This document shows, one piece after another, positions 34,695-44,280 of a DNA stretch of 64,000 bases. The notes below the pieces were generated by a model, which saw only the letters and a program-made list of their open reading frames with translations, was not told the DNA's origin and searched no databases. The DNA is from Sporosarcina trichiuri (lineage in GTDB: Bacteria > Bacillota > Bacilli > Bacillales_A > Planococcaceae): positions 2,228,501 to 2,292,500 of the forward strand of contig NZ_CP129119.1 of assembly GCF_030406775.1 (NCBI RefSeq). The letters run 5' to 3'. The first letter of the stretch is position 1, and each line of letters starts with the position of its first letter. The translations under genes were made by a program, and so were the position numbers.

Positions 34695-35792
34695 ATGAAA
34701 AAAGAAATCGCTTCCATCTACTATGTGCGATTTTTTGCTGCGCTCTTTGTCGTGCTCGTCCATACGACAGCTCAATACCGGCATCTGTTCCCCGCTCCTT
34801 CGTTCCAGAATACGTTCTATTTTTTCCTGAATAATATCGTCCGTGTCGAAGGCGGCATGTTCGTCATGATCATGGGGATTGTGTTCTTCTATATGTACCG
34901 GGACAGGCCGTTCACGAAAGATGTTCTGCTGTCCTATTGGAAGAAACGGGTCACCTACATACTGATTCCGTATATTGTCTGGTCACTCATCTACGAAGTC
35001 GAAATGTGGCATTATCAGGACCGTCCGCTCGTACTGTCCGATATTCTGCACCGGCTCCTGTTCGGGGAGAGTAAATATCAGCTTTACTTCATCTTCATTG
35101 TTGTGCAATTCTACTTGGTCTTTCCCCTTCTTATGCTGCTGGTGCGCAAGTTTGCATTCTTCCGGAACTACTTATGGCTCTTCGGGATCCTCGCGGAGTA
35201 TGGATACTTCCAGTTTACGATGCATACGGACTTCGTGACAGTCCCCCTCATGTTCAGTTTCATCGGATCGTACATGCTCGGCGCCTGGATCGGCGTCCAT
35301 TACGAAACGATCATCGACAAGATGTCGAAGAAGAGAATGCTGCTGGCCGGAGCAGCTGGGCTGCTGTTCGGCCTGACGTATGTGTTCATCCGCTACCGGA
35401 ATACGTACTTCGAGCGGCTGCCGATCGATGATGATTATTATAAGATGATCGGCATCCTGTTCAAGGTGATCGGCAGTTTGTTCTTCTTCTACTTCGGGGA
35501 GTACCTTGCCCGCTGGAGCAGCACGGTATCGGTGCACCGTATGCGGAGCGTTGCGACCTACTCATTCGGCTTCTACCTCATGCACCCTCTTGTCCTGTTC
35601 CAGGTCATGAAGTATCTGCCGACGCGCGGCACACCGCTGTCCTGGCATGTGACGATCTTCCTGCAATATACGATTACGGTGATCTTGTGCTATCTCATCA
35701 TCTGGTTCTTCCACCGGTTCGTGCCGTTCGCGAGTTTTGTTTTTGGAAAACTGCCGAAGAAGGCTCCGCTGTTCTGGCAGGTCAAAGAGTAG
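34695..35792 (+). CDS. Membrane acyltransferase (acyltransferase 3 / OatA-like N-terminal type)
   Basis: This 365-residue protein has about ten helices. The family histidine lies in YYVRFFAALFVVLVHTT (about 9-25). Such proteins move acyl groups across the membrane to peptidoglycan, polysaccharide or lipid targets. There is no extracytoplasmic SGNH domain, so it is the membrane-only form, more like those acting on exopolysaccharide or teichoic acids. It has its own sigma-A promoter. The acceptor cannot be deduced. Confidence 0.85.
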   Translation: MKKEIASIYYVRFFAALFVVLVHTTAQYRHLFPAPSFQNTFYFFLNNIVRVEGGMFVMIMGIVFFYMYRDRPFTKDVLLSYWKKRVTYILIPYIVWSLIYEVEMWHYQDRPLVLSDILHRLLFGESKYQLYFIFIVVQFYLVFPLLMLLVRKFAFFRNYLWLFGILAEYGYFQFTMHTDFVTVPLMFSFIGSYMLGAWIGVHYETIIDKMSKKRMLLAGAAGLLFGLTYVFIRYRNTYFERLPIDDDYYKMIGILFKVIGSLFFFYFGEYLARWSSTVSVHRMRSVATYSFGFYLMHPLVLFQVMKYLPTRGTPLSWHVTIFLQYTITVILCYLIIWFFHRFVPFASFVFGKLPKKAPLFWQVKE

Positions 35793-35891
35793 GACATCCC
35801 CGGGCATCCAGCCGATTCCGGTGGTTTTTTGATCAGTTGCGTATTTTCTTTTTGCCGAAAATTGTTTACACTGGACAAGGAGGCGATTGTG

Positions 35892-36335
35892 ATGAAAAAA
35901 CTGATGATGCTGCTGGCTGCAGGGCTTCTGCTGTCCGCCTGCAGCGATACAGATAAATCTGAACCGAAACCGGAGACGGCTGATACGGCGCCTGCTGCCG
36001 AACAGCCCGCTGAGACGAGTGCTGTGACCGACCTCGAAGAAGGGCTCAAAGGGGACACGGAAGAAGTGGCCTATGCGGATCTTGCGTCCGGTAACGTGCC
36101 CGCCAATAAGAAAGTGAACTTCACCGGTACTGTCTTCTCAAACGAAGACGGGAAGCTCGGTTTGAAGCATGACGTTGAAGATGAAGCTGAAACTGTTCTG
36201 TGGGTCGACGATCTGCGGCTCGGGGAACGCACCGAAATCCCGGAAGGAACGACGGTGACCGTCTATGGCAGCTATACTGAAACAGACACGGACGGCGTGC
36301 CTGTCCTGAAAGCGGTTTTCATCGATCCGAAATAG
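35892..36335 (+). CDS. Small lipoprotein with an OB-fold-like domain
   Basis: The 147-residue lipoprotein has signal MKKLMMLLAAGLLLSAC with Cys17 as the lipidation site. An acidic disordered linker runs to about 55. A compact domain (about 60-147) of beta-strand character has KVNFTGTVFSNEDGKLGL, ETVLWVDD and TVTVYGSYTETD. This is reminiscent of small OB-fold tRNA_anti-like exported proteins. The start ATG 35892 follows AAGGAGGCGATTGTG. It is followed by a terminator. The function is unknown. Confidence 0.7.
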   Translation: MKKLMMLLAAGLLLSACSDTDKSEPKPETADTAPAAEQPAETSAVTDLEEGLKGDTEEVAYADLASGNVPANKKVNFTGTVFSNEDGKLGLKHDVEDEAETVLWVDDLRLGERTEIPEGTTVTVYGSYTETDTDGVPVLKAVFIDPK

Positions 36336-36343
36336 CTGTGTAC

Positions 36344-36376
36344 ACAAGCCTCCGGCAGCGGGGGCTTGTTTGTTTG
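36344..36376 (+). terminator. Terminator after the OB-fold lipoprotein gene
   Basis: ACAAGCC-CC pairs with GG-GGCTTGT, then TTGTTTG. Confidence 0.65.
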
Positions 36377-36448
36377 TCCGGCTTCCTTCTTGATTTCTCC
36401 GGAAATAGGCATAGAATAGAAAAGTACTTTTAGAAGGAGCTAAATGAG

Positions 36449-37660
36449 ATGAAAACTATATATCATTCGATTTTCGGCCGCTATTGGAACCCTTATCTGG
36501 TTCTTGCGGCTGCCGGTATCCTCAGTGCCGTCTATTTCGGCCTGACGGGCGGTGTCTGGGCAGTGACCGGTGAGTTCACCCGGCTCGGCGGCGACCTGCT
36601 CAAGCTGGCAGGCGTGGACATCTCCGGATGGGCGTACTATGACATGGTACACCTGCAGGGGGCGACCTGGAACCGTCCGGACGGCTGGATTGTGTGGGGG
36701 ATGTTCATCGGCGCGCTCGTCATGGTGCTGTTGAGCGGCAGTTTCAAGATCCGTCTTCCCAAACAGAAACGGCGCTACGTCCAGGGGCTGACGGGCGGTA
36801 TCATCGCGGGATTCGGTGCACGGCTCGCCCTCGGCTGCAACTTGGCCGCCTTCTTCACCGGTGTGCCGCAGTTTTCGTTCCACTCCTGGATCTTCATCGT
36901 CGCGACAGGCATCGGAACGTTCTTCGGTGCAAAACTGACGAAGACGCGCTGGTGGAAAGGACGCCCGTCGCTCGTCCGCGGCGGTGCGGTCAAGCCGTCG
37001 GAAGTGAAATCGCGGACCATCCAGCCGGTTGCCGGAGCCGCCATCGCACTCGTCTACGCGGCGCTGACAATCTATTTCTTTGCCTCAGGCCAGACACGGC
37101 TCGGGCTCGGAGCACTGTTCGGCCTCGCATTCGGCATCCTGATCGAGCGCGGCCAGATCTGCTTCACATCGGCATTCCGGGATCTGTTCCTCGTCGGCCG
37201 CAGCATGATGGCGAAAGCGATTATCCTCGGGATGGCAGTCAGTTCCGTCATTACAATCATCGTGATTTCGGTCTACGGAATGACGCCGATCACGCAGATC
37301 GCCGCACTGAGTACGTTCGTCGGCGGCGTGCTGTTCGGTCTCGGTATCGTCATGGCATCGGGCTGTGAAACCGGGATGATGTACCGGCTGATGGAAGGCC
37401 AAGTGCTCTTTTTGCCGGTGTTCGCCGGCAATATCATCGGCGCCACCCTCCTCGCCTATGCGTGGGATCATCTCGGCGTCTATGAGACACTCGTCGCAAG
37501 CGGCAGTCAAGTCAACTTGATCGACACGCTCGGACCGGTCGGCGCTATCGCGGCGACCCTCCTCATGCTCGGCGTCCTGTATGGCCTGACCGTGTTCCGG
37601 GAAAAGCAATACCGCAGTAAACTCGTACCGATGAAAGGAGCGAAACAGCATGCAAACTGA
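36449..37660 (+). CDS. tsuA: YeeE/YedE family thiosulfate importer (TsuA-like)
   Basis: This 403-residue polytopic protein has the two inverted YeeE halves. Conserved cysteines lie in ARLALGCNLAAF, RGQICFTSAFRD and ASGCETGMMY, the relay cysteines that pass thiosulfate through TsuA. It ends just inside the TusA gene (overlap 11 bases), the usual TsuA-TsuB pairing. It would supply cytoplasmic thiosulfate for cysteine synthesis or sulfur relay. RBS AGAAGGAGC. Other YeeE members move selenium or other sulfur species, so thiosulfate is likely, not proven. Confidence 0.88.
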   Translation: MKTIYHSIFGRYWNPYLVLAAAGILSAVYFGLTGGVWAVTGEFTRLGGDLLKLAGVDISGWAYYDMVHLQGATWNRPDGWIVWGMFIGALVMVLLSGSFKIRLPKQKRRYVQGLTGGIIAGFGARLALGCNLAAFFTGVPQFSFHSWIFIVATGIGTFFGAKLTKTRWWKGRPSLVRGGAVKPSEVKSRTIQPVAGAAIALVYAALTIYFFASGQTRLGLGALFGLAFGILIERGQICFTSAFRDLFLVGRSMMAKAIILGMAVSSVITIIVISVYGMTPITQIAALSTFVGGVLFGLGIVMASGCETGMMYRLMEGQVLFLPVFAGNIIGATLLAYAWDHLGVYETLVASGSQVNLIDTLGPVGAIAATLLMLGVLYGLTVFREKQYRSKLVPMKGAKQHAN

Positions 37661-37889
37661 TCTCGAACCTGATTTCACGCTCGATCTGCGCGGTGAATCG
37701 TGCCCGTATCCGGTCATCTATACACTGGAAGCGCTTGAAGGCATGAAGAAAGGCGAACTGCTGCAGGTCATCACCGACTGCCCCGGTTCGTTCCGCAACG
37801 TGCCGGAAGAGGCACTCGCACACGGCTACACGTTCGCACAGGATCCTGTGAAGAACGGACAGGAGTATTTGTTTTATATTTACGCATGA
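37650..37889 (+). CDS. tusA: TusA-like sulfur carrier (TsuB)
   Basis: This 79-residue SirA/TusA-fold protein has the catalytic-cysteine motif CPYP (Cys23) near LDLRGESCPYPV and the ending EYLFYIYA. It accepts sulfane sulfur as a persulfide on that cysteine and hands it on in the cytoplasm. Overlap with the YeeE gene implies co-translation, and in such pairs TusA is needed for thiosulfate uptake. It is closed by a strong terminator. Confidence 0.92.
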   Translation: MQTDLEPDFTLDLRGESCPYPVIYTLEALEGMKKGELLQVITDCPGSFRNVPEEALAHGYTFAQDPVKNGQEYLFYIYA

Positions 37890-37896
37890 CCCGCAG

Positions 37897-37926
37897 CAGG
37901 CACCGGCATTCCGGTGCCTGTTTTTT
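37897..37926 (+). terminator. Terminator of the tsuA-tusA operon
   Basis: CAGGCACCGG pairs with CCGGTGCCTG around four bases, then six T. Confidence 0.92.
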
Positions 37927-37999
37927 ACTGTCTGCAGGCGTTGGCGCTTGTCCCTCCGATTGTGAGATGATGAAGGAAGCAATCAAAGGAGGAGATGGC

Positions 38000-38917
38000 A
38001 TGAAACGGGTATTGGACTGCACAGCAAGTGATTTCAAGGAAATGGACGGACAGACTTTGAAACAATCAATCCGGGCCTGCGAGGGCCGGGTGATGCTGTC
38101 GGAGACGATCGCATCCGCCCCGCCGCTCTATCCGGACGTGACGAATGCGGAGCTGGCCGCGTCGTTCGGAGCGGACCTGCTGCTGCTGAATGTGTTCGAT
38201 GTGTTCCATCCGGTGGTGGAAGGATTGGACTGTGAGAAAAAGTCCGAAGTGATCCGCACATTGAAGGAGTTGACGGGGCGGCCGGTCGGGCTGAACCTCG
38301 AGCCGGTCGATCCGGATGCCGCCGCTGCGGAACAGCTCAGCCGTGTGGATGCCGGCCGGCTCGCGACCCCGGAAGCGATGCAGGCCGCGGCCGATCTCGG
38401 CTTCGATTTCGTCTGCCTGACCGGCAATCCGAAGACAGGTGTTTCGAACGAAGCGACCGTGGCGGCAATCCGTGAGGCGCGTCGGATATTCGGGGTGGCC
38501 GGGCTGATCATCGCCGGCAAGATGCACGGTGCTGGAGTCGCCGGCGAAATGGGCGGCGACATCATTTCCGAAGATATGCTGACGCGGTTCATCGAAGCGG
38601 GCGCAGACGTCATCCTCATGCCGGCGCCCGGCACGATTCCCGGTATTACTGTGCAGACAGCGGAATCCTACGTGCGGCATGTCCACGCGAACGGCGCCCT
38701 CGCCATGCTGACGATCGGCACGAGCCAGGAAGGGGCCGATGAGGCGACCATCCGCCAGATCGCCTTGAACAGCAAGATGGCCGGTGCTGACATCCATCAC
38801 ATCGGCGACACCGGTTTCTACGGCATCGCCGTGCCGGAGAACATCATGACATACTCCATCACCATCCGCGGGAGACGCCATACGTATGTCCGGATGGCGA
38901 AGTCGGTGCTGCGGTAA
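38000..38917 (+). CDS. TIM-barrel-like protein of a conserved uncharacterised family (DUF7916-type)
   Basis: This 305-residue cytoplasmic protein starts MKRVLDCTASDFKEMDG and has alternating strands and helices consistent with a TIM barrel: ADLLLLNVFDVFHPV, PVGLNLEPVD, FDFVCLTGNPKTGVS, LIIAGKMHGAG, ADVILMPAPGTIPG, LAMLTIGTSQEG and DIHHIGDTGFYG. Members of this family are often mislabelled HAD hydrolases. The barrel pattern speaks against that, and resembles PEP-mutase-like or sugar-phosphate enzymes. The start ATG 38000 follows AAAGGAGGAGATGGC. The substrate is unknown. Confidence 0.72.
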   Translation: MKRVLDCTASDFKEMDGQTLKQSIRACEGRVMLSETIASAPPLYPDVTNAELAASFGADLLLLNVFDVFHPVVEGLDCEKKSEVIRTLKELTGRPVGLNLEPVDPDAAAAEQLSRVDAGRLATPEAMQAAADLGFDFVCLTGNPKTGVSNEATVAAIREARRIFGVAGLIIAGKMHGAGVAGEMGGDIISEDMLTRFIEAGADVILMPAPGTIPGITVQTAESYVRHVHANGALAMLTIGTSQEGADEATIRQIALNSKMAGADIHHIGDTGFYGIAVPENIMTYSITIRGRRHTYVRMAKSVLR

Positions 38918-38950
38918 GCCTTAGTCTGTACTGCCAATCCAATTTACCAA

Positions 38951-38961
38951 TATGCTATACT
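38951..38961 (+). promoter_or_regulatory. Extended -10 promoter of a candidate ncRNA
   Basis: TATGCTATACT contains TGN-TATACT, so no good -35 is required. The start site is expected near 38968. Confidence 0.6.
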
Positions 38962-38967
38962 AGGGAG

Positions 38968-39106
38968 ACATGAAATTAGCTGGGTGCGCGAACACCCGAT
39001 CAGCTGCAGTCCCATCCGCTTGAAGAGCGGTTGGCCTGTATTCGGTGTTAGACCTGAAAAGTAATCATCTCACACGCAGCCAGAGCGGGGGATGGTTACT
39101 TTTTTC
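38968..39106 (+). ncRNA. Candidate structured RNA or leader upstream of topB
   Basis: The roughly 140-base segment has an extended -10 promoter before it. Visible hairpins are AGCTGGGTG/CACC-CAGCT (from 38977) and CCGCT/AGCGG. It ends in a terminator, AAGTAATCATC with GATGGTTACTT then TTTT (to 39105). No coding ORF is credible. I compared it by eye with common Firmicutes riboswitches and 6S-type RNAs and found no match. It could be a free sRNA or an attenuated leader of topB, 82 bases downstream. Confidence 0.6.
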
Positions 39107-39187
39107 TATTGGGAAATATTCGCATTCCCATTCTAGTTATGAGATAATCAGAACACCTGTACTATTACAAGAAACCGAGGTGCTGTC

Positions 39188-41347
39188 ATGAAACCGGTGA
39201 TCCTGGCGGAGAAGCCGTCGCAGGCGAAGGCGTACGCCGATGCGTTTTCGGCGCGCAAGCATGAGGGCTATATGGAACTCCTGCCGTGCCCGACCTTTCC
39301 GGAGGGGGCTTTTTTGACATGGGGCGTCGGCCACCTGGTCGAGCTGAAGGAACCGCATACGTATAACCCATCCTGGAAACGGTGGTCGCTCGGCAGCCTG
39401 CCGATCCTGCCCGAGCGCTATGAGTTCGAGGTGTCGAAGGGCAAGTACAAGCAGTTCCAAGTCGTGAAGAAACTTATGAAGAATGCCGATACGATCATCA
39501 ATGCGTGTGACGTGGACCGGGAAGGCTCCAACATCTTCTACAGCATCTACAACCAGACGGGCGCCCGCGGGCAGACCATCAAGCGGCTGTGGATCAATTC
39601 GCTCGAAGCCGACGAAGTGCGGAAAGGGTTCGCGAACTTGCGCGATAACCGCCAGGATCTGCAGCTGTACGAGGAGGCGAAGTCCCGCCAGATCAGCGAC
39701 TGGCTTGTCGGCATGAACGGCTCGCGGCTGTATACGCTGCTGCTGAAGGCGAAGGGCATCCAGGAAGTATTCCCGATCGGACGCGTGCAGTCGCCGACCG
39801 TCTACCTGATCTACCAGCGGCAGCGGGAGATCGAGACGTTCGTCTCCGAGCCGTTCTTCGAAGCGGAAGCGCTGTTCACTGCGGAACACGGGACGTACAA
39901 AGGAAAGGCGAAACTGAAGGAGCCGAAACGGGAACTGATTGCGGACGCCTTGAACAGCCGGGGCATCACGAAGCGGTCGCCCGGTGTGATTACGGAGCTC
40001 AAGACATCGGACAAGCGCATGCCGCCGCCCCAGCTCCATTCCCTGTCGACGCTGCAGGCGACGGCGAACCGGCGCTGGAAAGCGAGTCCCGCCACCGTGC
40101 TGAAAACGATGCAGGCGCTCTATGAAAAGAAACTCGTATCCTATCCGCGGACCGATACGCGGCATATTACGCCGAGTGAGTTCAAGTACTTGGCAGACGC
40201 TGCCGAAGACTATCAGCAGCTCATCGGCCAGCCGTTCGACATCGTGTCGAAAACACCGAAGAAGCGGTTCGTCGACAGCTCGAAAGTCCAGGAGCACTAT
40301 GCGATCATTCCGACGAAGAAAGTGCCGACTGCGGCCGCCATCGCAAAACTCGGCCCGCTCGAGCGGAATTTATATGAAGAAGTCGTCCGGACGGCGCTTG
40401 CGATGTTCCACCGGGACTACCTGTACACCGAGACGAAAGTGACGACGGACGTCAACGGGCTGCCGTTCTTCACAACGGGCAAGACAGAGGTGGACAAGGG
40501 CTGGAAGGAACTCTTCGCCGTGCCGCCGAAAAAAGGCAAGGATGCAGAGGAACCCGCCCTGCCGCCGCTGTCGCAGAACGAGACGGTGCAGAGCGAGATC
40601 GGCATCAAGGAAGGGGCGACCCAGCCGCCGAAACCATATACGGAAGGCCAGCTGATCGCGATGATGAAGACGTGCGGCAAGCTCGTCGAGGACCAGAGCG
40701 AAACGGATATCCTGAAAGAGATCGAAGGGCTCGGCACGGAAGCGACGCGCAGCGGAATCATCGAGACGATCAAGAAGCACGGCTACATCTCCGTCACGAA
40801 GAACATTGTCTCGATCACCGACAAAGGACGCGTGCTCTGCCAGGCGATCGAAGGCAGCCTGCTCGCGAGCCCGTCGATGACGGCGAAATGGGAGACGTAC
40901 TTGAAACGGATCGGCAGCGGGGACGGCACGGGGACCCACTTCCTCGACAACGTCTCGAAGTTCATCCGGAAACTGCTCGACGATGTGCCGAAGCAGCTCG
41001 AGCAGCAGACGATCGACATCACGCTGCCGCCGAGGCCGCCGTCCGGCCGGAAGTCATATACGCCGGTCGAAGTGGCGCCGTGTCCTGCCTGCAAGGAAGG
41101 GACAATTGTCGCCCGCAAGGACTTCTATGGCTGCAGCAACTACAAGAGTGGCTGCAAGCAGACATTCCCGGGCTACTTCCTGAAGAAGAAGCTGACGCCC
41201 GCGCAGGTGAAACTGCTGTGCACGAAGGGCCGGACGAACGTCATCAAAGGCTTCCAGTCCGGTGCCGGCAAGAAGTTTGATGCGGCGCTCGAGCTGAAGG
41301 ACGGTAAGCTGAATCTGTTGTTTGCGGAAAGCAGAAAGAAGGAATGA
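39188..41347 (+). CDS. topB: DNA topoisomerase III (type IA)
   Basis: This 719-residue TopB has a Toprim domain at the N-terminus (VILAEKPSQAKAYADAF with catalytic Glu, and CDVDREG with the metal aspartates). The active-site tyrosine is in KLVSYPRTDTRHI (about residue 320). A C-terminal four-cysteine zinc motif (CPACKEG...GCSNYKSGC) follows. It relaxes and decatenates single-stranded regions during replication and recombination. The length matches Bacillus TopB. It is preceded by a short leader containing the candidate ncRNA and closed by a terminator. Confidence 0.95.
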   Translation: MKPVILAEKPSQAKAYADAFSARKHEGYMELLPCPTFPEGAFLTWGVGHLVELKEPHTYNPSWKRWSLGSLPILPERYEFEVSKGKYKQFQVVKKLMKNADTIINACDVDREGSNIFYSIYNQTGARGQTIKRLWINSLEADEVRKGFANLRDNRQDLQLYEEAKSRQISDWLVGMNGSRLYTLLLKAKGIQEVFPIGRVQSPTVYLIYQRQREIETFVSEPFFEAEALFTAEHGTYKGKAKLKEPKRELIADALNSRGITKRSPGVITELKTSDKRMPPPQLHSLSTLQATANRRWKASPATVLKTMQALYEKKLVSYPRTDTRHITPSEFKYLADAAEDYQQLIGQPFDIVSKTPKKRFVDSSKVQEHYAIIPTKKVPTAAAIAKLGPLERNLYEEVVRTALAMFHRDYLYTETKVTTDVNGLPFFTTGKTEVDKGWKELFAVPPKKGKDAEEPALPPLSQNETVQSEIGIKEGATQPPKPYTEGQLIAMMKTCGKLVEDQSETDILKEIEGLGTEATRSGIIETIKKHGYISVTKNIVSITDKGRVLCQAIEGSLLASPSMTAKWETYLKRIGSGDGTGTHFLDNVSKFIRKLLDDVPKQLEQQTIDITLPPRPPSGRKSYTPVEVAPCPACKEGTIVARKDFYGCSNYKSGCKQTFPGYFLKKKLTPAQVKLLCTKGRTNVIKGFQSGAGKKFDAALELKDGKLNLLFAESRKKE

Positions 41348-41392
41348 AAAAACCAGGCAGAACAGGGGCATCCCCCGTTCCGCCTGGTTTCC
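41348..41392. terminator. Bidirectional terminator
   Basis: AACCAGGC-GAAC-GGGG pairs with CCCC-GTTC-GCCTGGTT. Confidence 0.85.
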
Positions 41393-41396
41393 TCAT

Positions 41397-42473
41397 TTAC
41401 TGGATCGATTTCAATTCACTGATCATCTTGCCGGATTTATCGACCGTCTTCACTCGTCCGATTCCTTTGACAAAGTAAGATTTATTTCCATTTGTATTTG
41501 TGGCTTCCACGGCCTTTGTGAATGTCTTATATGGTGTTTTCACGGTTTTATTGATCCCTGTGATCGTGACGCGTTCATGGAAATCCATTCCGGGCTGCCA
41601 CTTCGTGTTCAATTTCACAGGATAGATAAGCTCCTTTTCGGCTTCAGAAAGCGGATGAACCATGTAAAGCCCATCTTTTGTTTCCCGCTGATCCAGGTGA
41701 TAGACACTGCCGTCGCCCGTATCCTTGAATTCCCACAAATATCCGTGGAATGTCACTTCTGCAGGCTTGATGGTCACTTTTTTATACGCGACTTGCAACT
41801 CGCCTTTCGGCTGTGCGTACGTATACGTCTTTGTCAGATCATAGGCATAGCCGTCTTTGTTAAGCGTCCGCTGTTTGAATTCAGTACTGAGTCCGCGTGC
41901 AAGGAAGGCTGAGAATTGCTCGCGTGTGACATTCGCGGTCGGACGGAAGGTGCCATCCGGATACCCCGTCACAATATGGGCACCTGCCATTTCAAAAATG
42001 GCCGTGGAGGCGTTCATGTGATGACCGACATCACTGAATCTGCCATAACTTCCCGCCATGATGCCGAACGAACGCTCCAGGATCATCGCCATATCACCGC
42101 GTGAAATCTTCTCGTTCGGACGGAAGGTGCCGTCCGGATAGCCGTTGATGATCTTGCGGTCCGCTGCTGAGGCGATATAGCCGCTCGCGCCATAGTTCTT
42201 GCCGACGTCCTTGAACTTGGTCGCGCGCTTCGTGCCGTTCAGGTCGAGCATCCGGCCGACCATGATGGCCGCTTCCCCGCGTGTCACGTCCTTTTTCGGC
42301 TGGAACTTTCCGGTCGTATAGCCGCTGATAATGTTTTTGCCGACGAGGAAATTGATTTCATCGTGGAAGCGGTTCGTTTTCGGGACATCCGGGAATCCAG
42401 CAGCCACTGCAGGCTGTGCCGCGAGGATGAAGGAAAGACCAATGACGGTGACAAGTGTCCATAACTTCTTCAT
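41397..42473 (-). CDS. S-layer homology (SLH) domain exported protein
   Basis: This 358-residue protein has a signal peptide (cleavage after AVAA, about residue 25) and three SLH domains (about 26-80, 85-140 and 145-200). Each has the pattern F-x-DV...I-x-G-Y-x-x-G-x-F-x-P (for example GYPDGTFRPNEKISRGDMAMIL). The C-terminal half (about 205-358) is a distinct beta-rich domain of unknown role. SLH domains anchor proteins to pyruvylated secondary cell-wall polymers. The start at 42473 follows GAGGAGTGAGC. No CsaB or S-layer gene is seen nearby. Confidence 0.88.
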   Translation of the reverse strand: MKKLWTLVTVIGLSFILAAQPAVAAGFPDVPKTNRFHDEINFLVGKNIISGYTTGKFQPKKDVTRGEAAIMVGRMLDLNGTKRATKFKDVGKNYGASGYIASAADRKIINGYPDGTFRPNEKISRGDMAMILERSFGIMAGSYGRFSDVGHHMNASTAIFEMAGAHIVTGYPDGTFRPTANVTREQFSAFLARGLSTEFKQRTLNKDGYAYDLTKTYTYAQPKGELQVAYKKVTIKPAEVTFHGYLWEFKDTGDGSVYHLDQRETKDGLYMVHPLSEAEKELIYPVKLNTKWQPGMDFHERVTITGINKTVKTPYKTFTKAVEATNTNGNKSYFVKGIGRVKTVDKSGKMISELKSIQ

Positions 42474-42562
42474 GTGCTCACTCCTCTTCTTCTGTTTGTT
42501 CCAGCATACCAATCTGCTGCCATCCTATCAACTTTTTTCCAGATGAAAAGGATTATTCATGC

Positions 42563-42600
42563 AAAAAGACGTCCGGGTATATTCTGCGGACGTCTTTTCC
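42563..42600 (-). terminator. Terminator of cls
   Basis: AAAAGACGTCC pairs with GGACGTCTTTT. It directly follows the cls stop on the minus strand. Confidence 0.85.
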
Positions 42601-44054
42601 CTATAGGACAGGCGACAGCAGCCGGGAGATGCCTTCCTTGAACTTGATGAGCAAAGAGCGTTCAGCGTAGCGTTCCGCCGTCAGCTCGGTGCTGATTTCA
42701 GTGTCTTTCAGGAACAGTTCCTGCAGCTGTCCGGCAATGGCTTTGTCATAGATGACCGCACTCACCTCGAAGTTGAGATGGAAGCTGCGGGAATCGATGT
42801 TCATCGTCCCGACACATGCCGTCTCCCCGTCCACGACCATCGGCTTTGCGTGCAGGAATCCGTTGTTGTATAGCAGGATTTTCGCACCATACGCAATCAG
42901 GTCCCCAGCATATGCCCAGGTCGCCCAGTAGACGAACGGATGATCCGGCTTGCACGGGATCATGATGCGCACGTCGACGCCCGACAGCAATGCTATCTTG
43001 CACGCATCCATGAAACTCGTATCAGGAATGAAATACGGCGTCTGGATATAGACGCGTTCCTTCGCCGCCAGGATGAGTTTGATGTACATGTTCTTCAGGT
43101 GCTCCGTCCGGGAATTGGGGCCGCTTGCGACGACCTGGACGGGGCTCGTCCCCCGTGCCGGACCCGCTGCGAATTCGTATTGATCCCATTCACCGGGTTT
43201 CCCGCGGCCAGCCTGATGCCAGTCGAGGATGAACCTCCCCTGGATGTGGTGGATGGCCCGCCCTTCGATCCGCAGATGGGTGTCCCGCCAGTAGCCGAAC
43301 TTCTTGTCGAGTCCGAGGTATTCATCCCCTACGTTGAACCCGCCGATGTAGGCGATTTTACCGTCGATGATGACCAGTTTGCGGTGGTTCCGGTTGTTGA
43401 TGCGGAAATTGATGAGCCGGAAGAAGGACGGGAAGAATACCTCGACTTCCCCGCCCGCTTTCCGGAGCTCGTCGAAGAATTTCGGCGGGGTCTTTTTGGA
43501 GCCGACCTCATCATACAGTAGGCGCACTTTCACGCCGGCTCTTGCCCGCTCGATTAGCGCATCCCGCAGCCGCCGGCCGAGTTCGTCTTTCTGGAAGATA
43601 TAGTACTGGATGTTGACTTCGGTTTGGGCGCTGCGTATATCGCGTTCGAGTGCATCGAATTTCGCATGCCCGTCGCTGAAGATCTCAATGTTGTTATCGG
43701 TGGACAGCAGGGCATCCGCCGACTTCAGGTTCATATGGATGAGTTCTTCCTGTACCTGCAGAGCGGGCTCCTTCAGCAGGTCCCCTGGTCAATTGCCTCC
43801 AGCTGCGCATCGACTTCCGTCTGGATTTCCCCGCGCTCGTTTTCCGTGAGCCGGTAGAAATTGTTCTGCTTCAGATTCCTGCCGAGGAAGAGATAGAGGA
43901 TGAAGCCCACGATTGGCAGGAAGACGAGGACAAGGATCCATGCCCATGTATTGCCGATGTCCCGGCGTTCGAAAAACAGCACCCCCGCCAGCAGGAAGGC
44001 GTTCAGGATGATTGTGATGGTGGCGGTCAATGTAATGATATTTCCAATTTCCAT
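42601..44054 (-). pseudogene. cls: Cardiolipin synthase with a one-base frameshift in a G-run
   Basis: The start ATG 44054 encodes the two Cls membrane helices (MEIGNIITLTATITIIL and WAWILVLVFLPIVGFILYLFL) and then runs into a TGA after 93 residues. Adding one base to the GGGG run at 43782-43785 joins the frame to the downstream ORF, which carries both HKD motifs (NHRKLVIIDG and FLHAKPMVVDG). The repaired protein is 484 residues, the normal Cls size. As read, no full enzyme is made. The cause is a real deletion, slippage at the G-run, or an assembly error. Confidence 0.88.
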
Positions 44055-44170
44055 AGGCGTCTGCTCCTTTACCGTCCATGATGCCAGGTTTCCGTGAACG
44101 ATACAATCTATTTTCTGCTCTGGGAGACTCCTTTTGCGTCCTTCTGTTCCTATAAAAAAATGCGTAGCAC

Positions 44171-44280
44171 AGCGGAGCCGGCAAGCCAGGGGTTTGATTT
44201 GTCTGAAGTGCATACGGAGCGGCACGGCGGGTTGGTGGCAGCCGACAGCCAGTCCGCGGGCATGCTGTGTTCCTGATTGT
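44171..44280. repeat. Upstream module of repeat element C
   Basis: AGCGGAGCCG at 44171, CAAGCCAG, TTTGATTTG and CCGCGGGCA occur in the same order as in the region before array A (4793-4905). No gene is seen in 44055-44536. Confidence 0.5.

Noticed and set aside
38000-38917. HAD-family hydrolase call for this gene
   Set aside because: The protein lacks the DxDx(T/V) HAD motif and its strand-helix pattern suits a TIM barrel.
39137-40297. 386-residue minus-strand ORF
   Set aside because: It is antisense to topB and shows no family motifs; topB has clear catalytic motifs.
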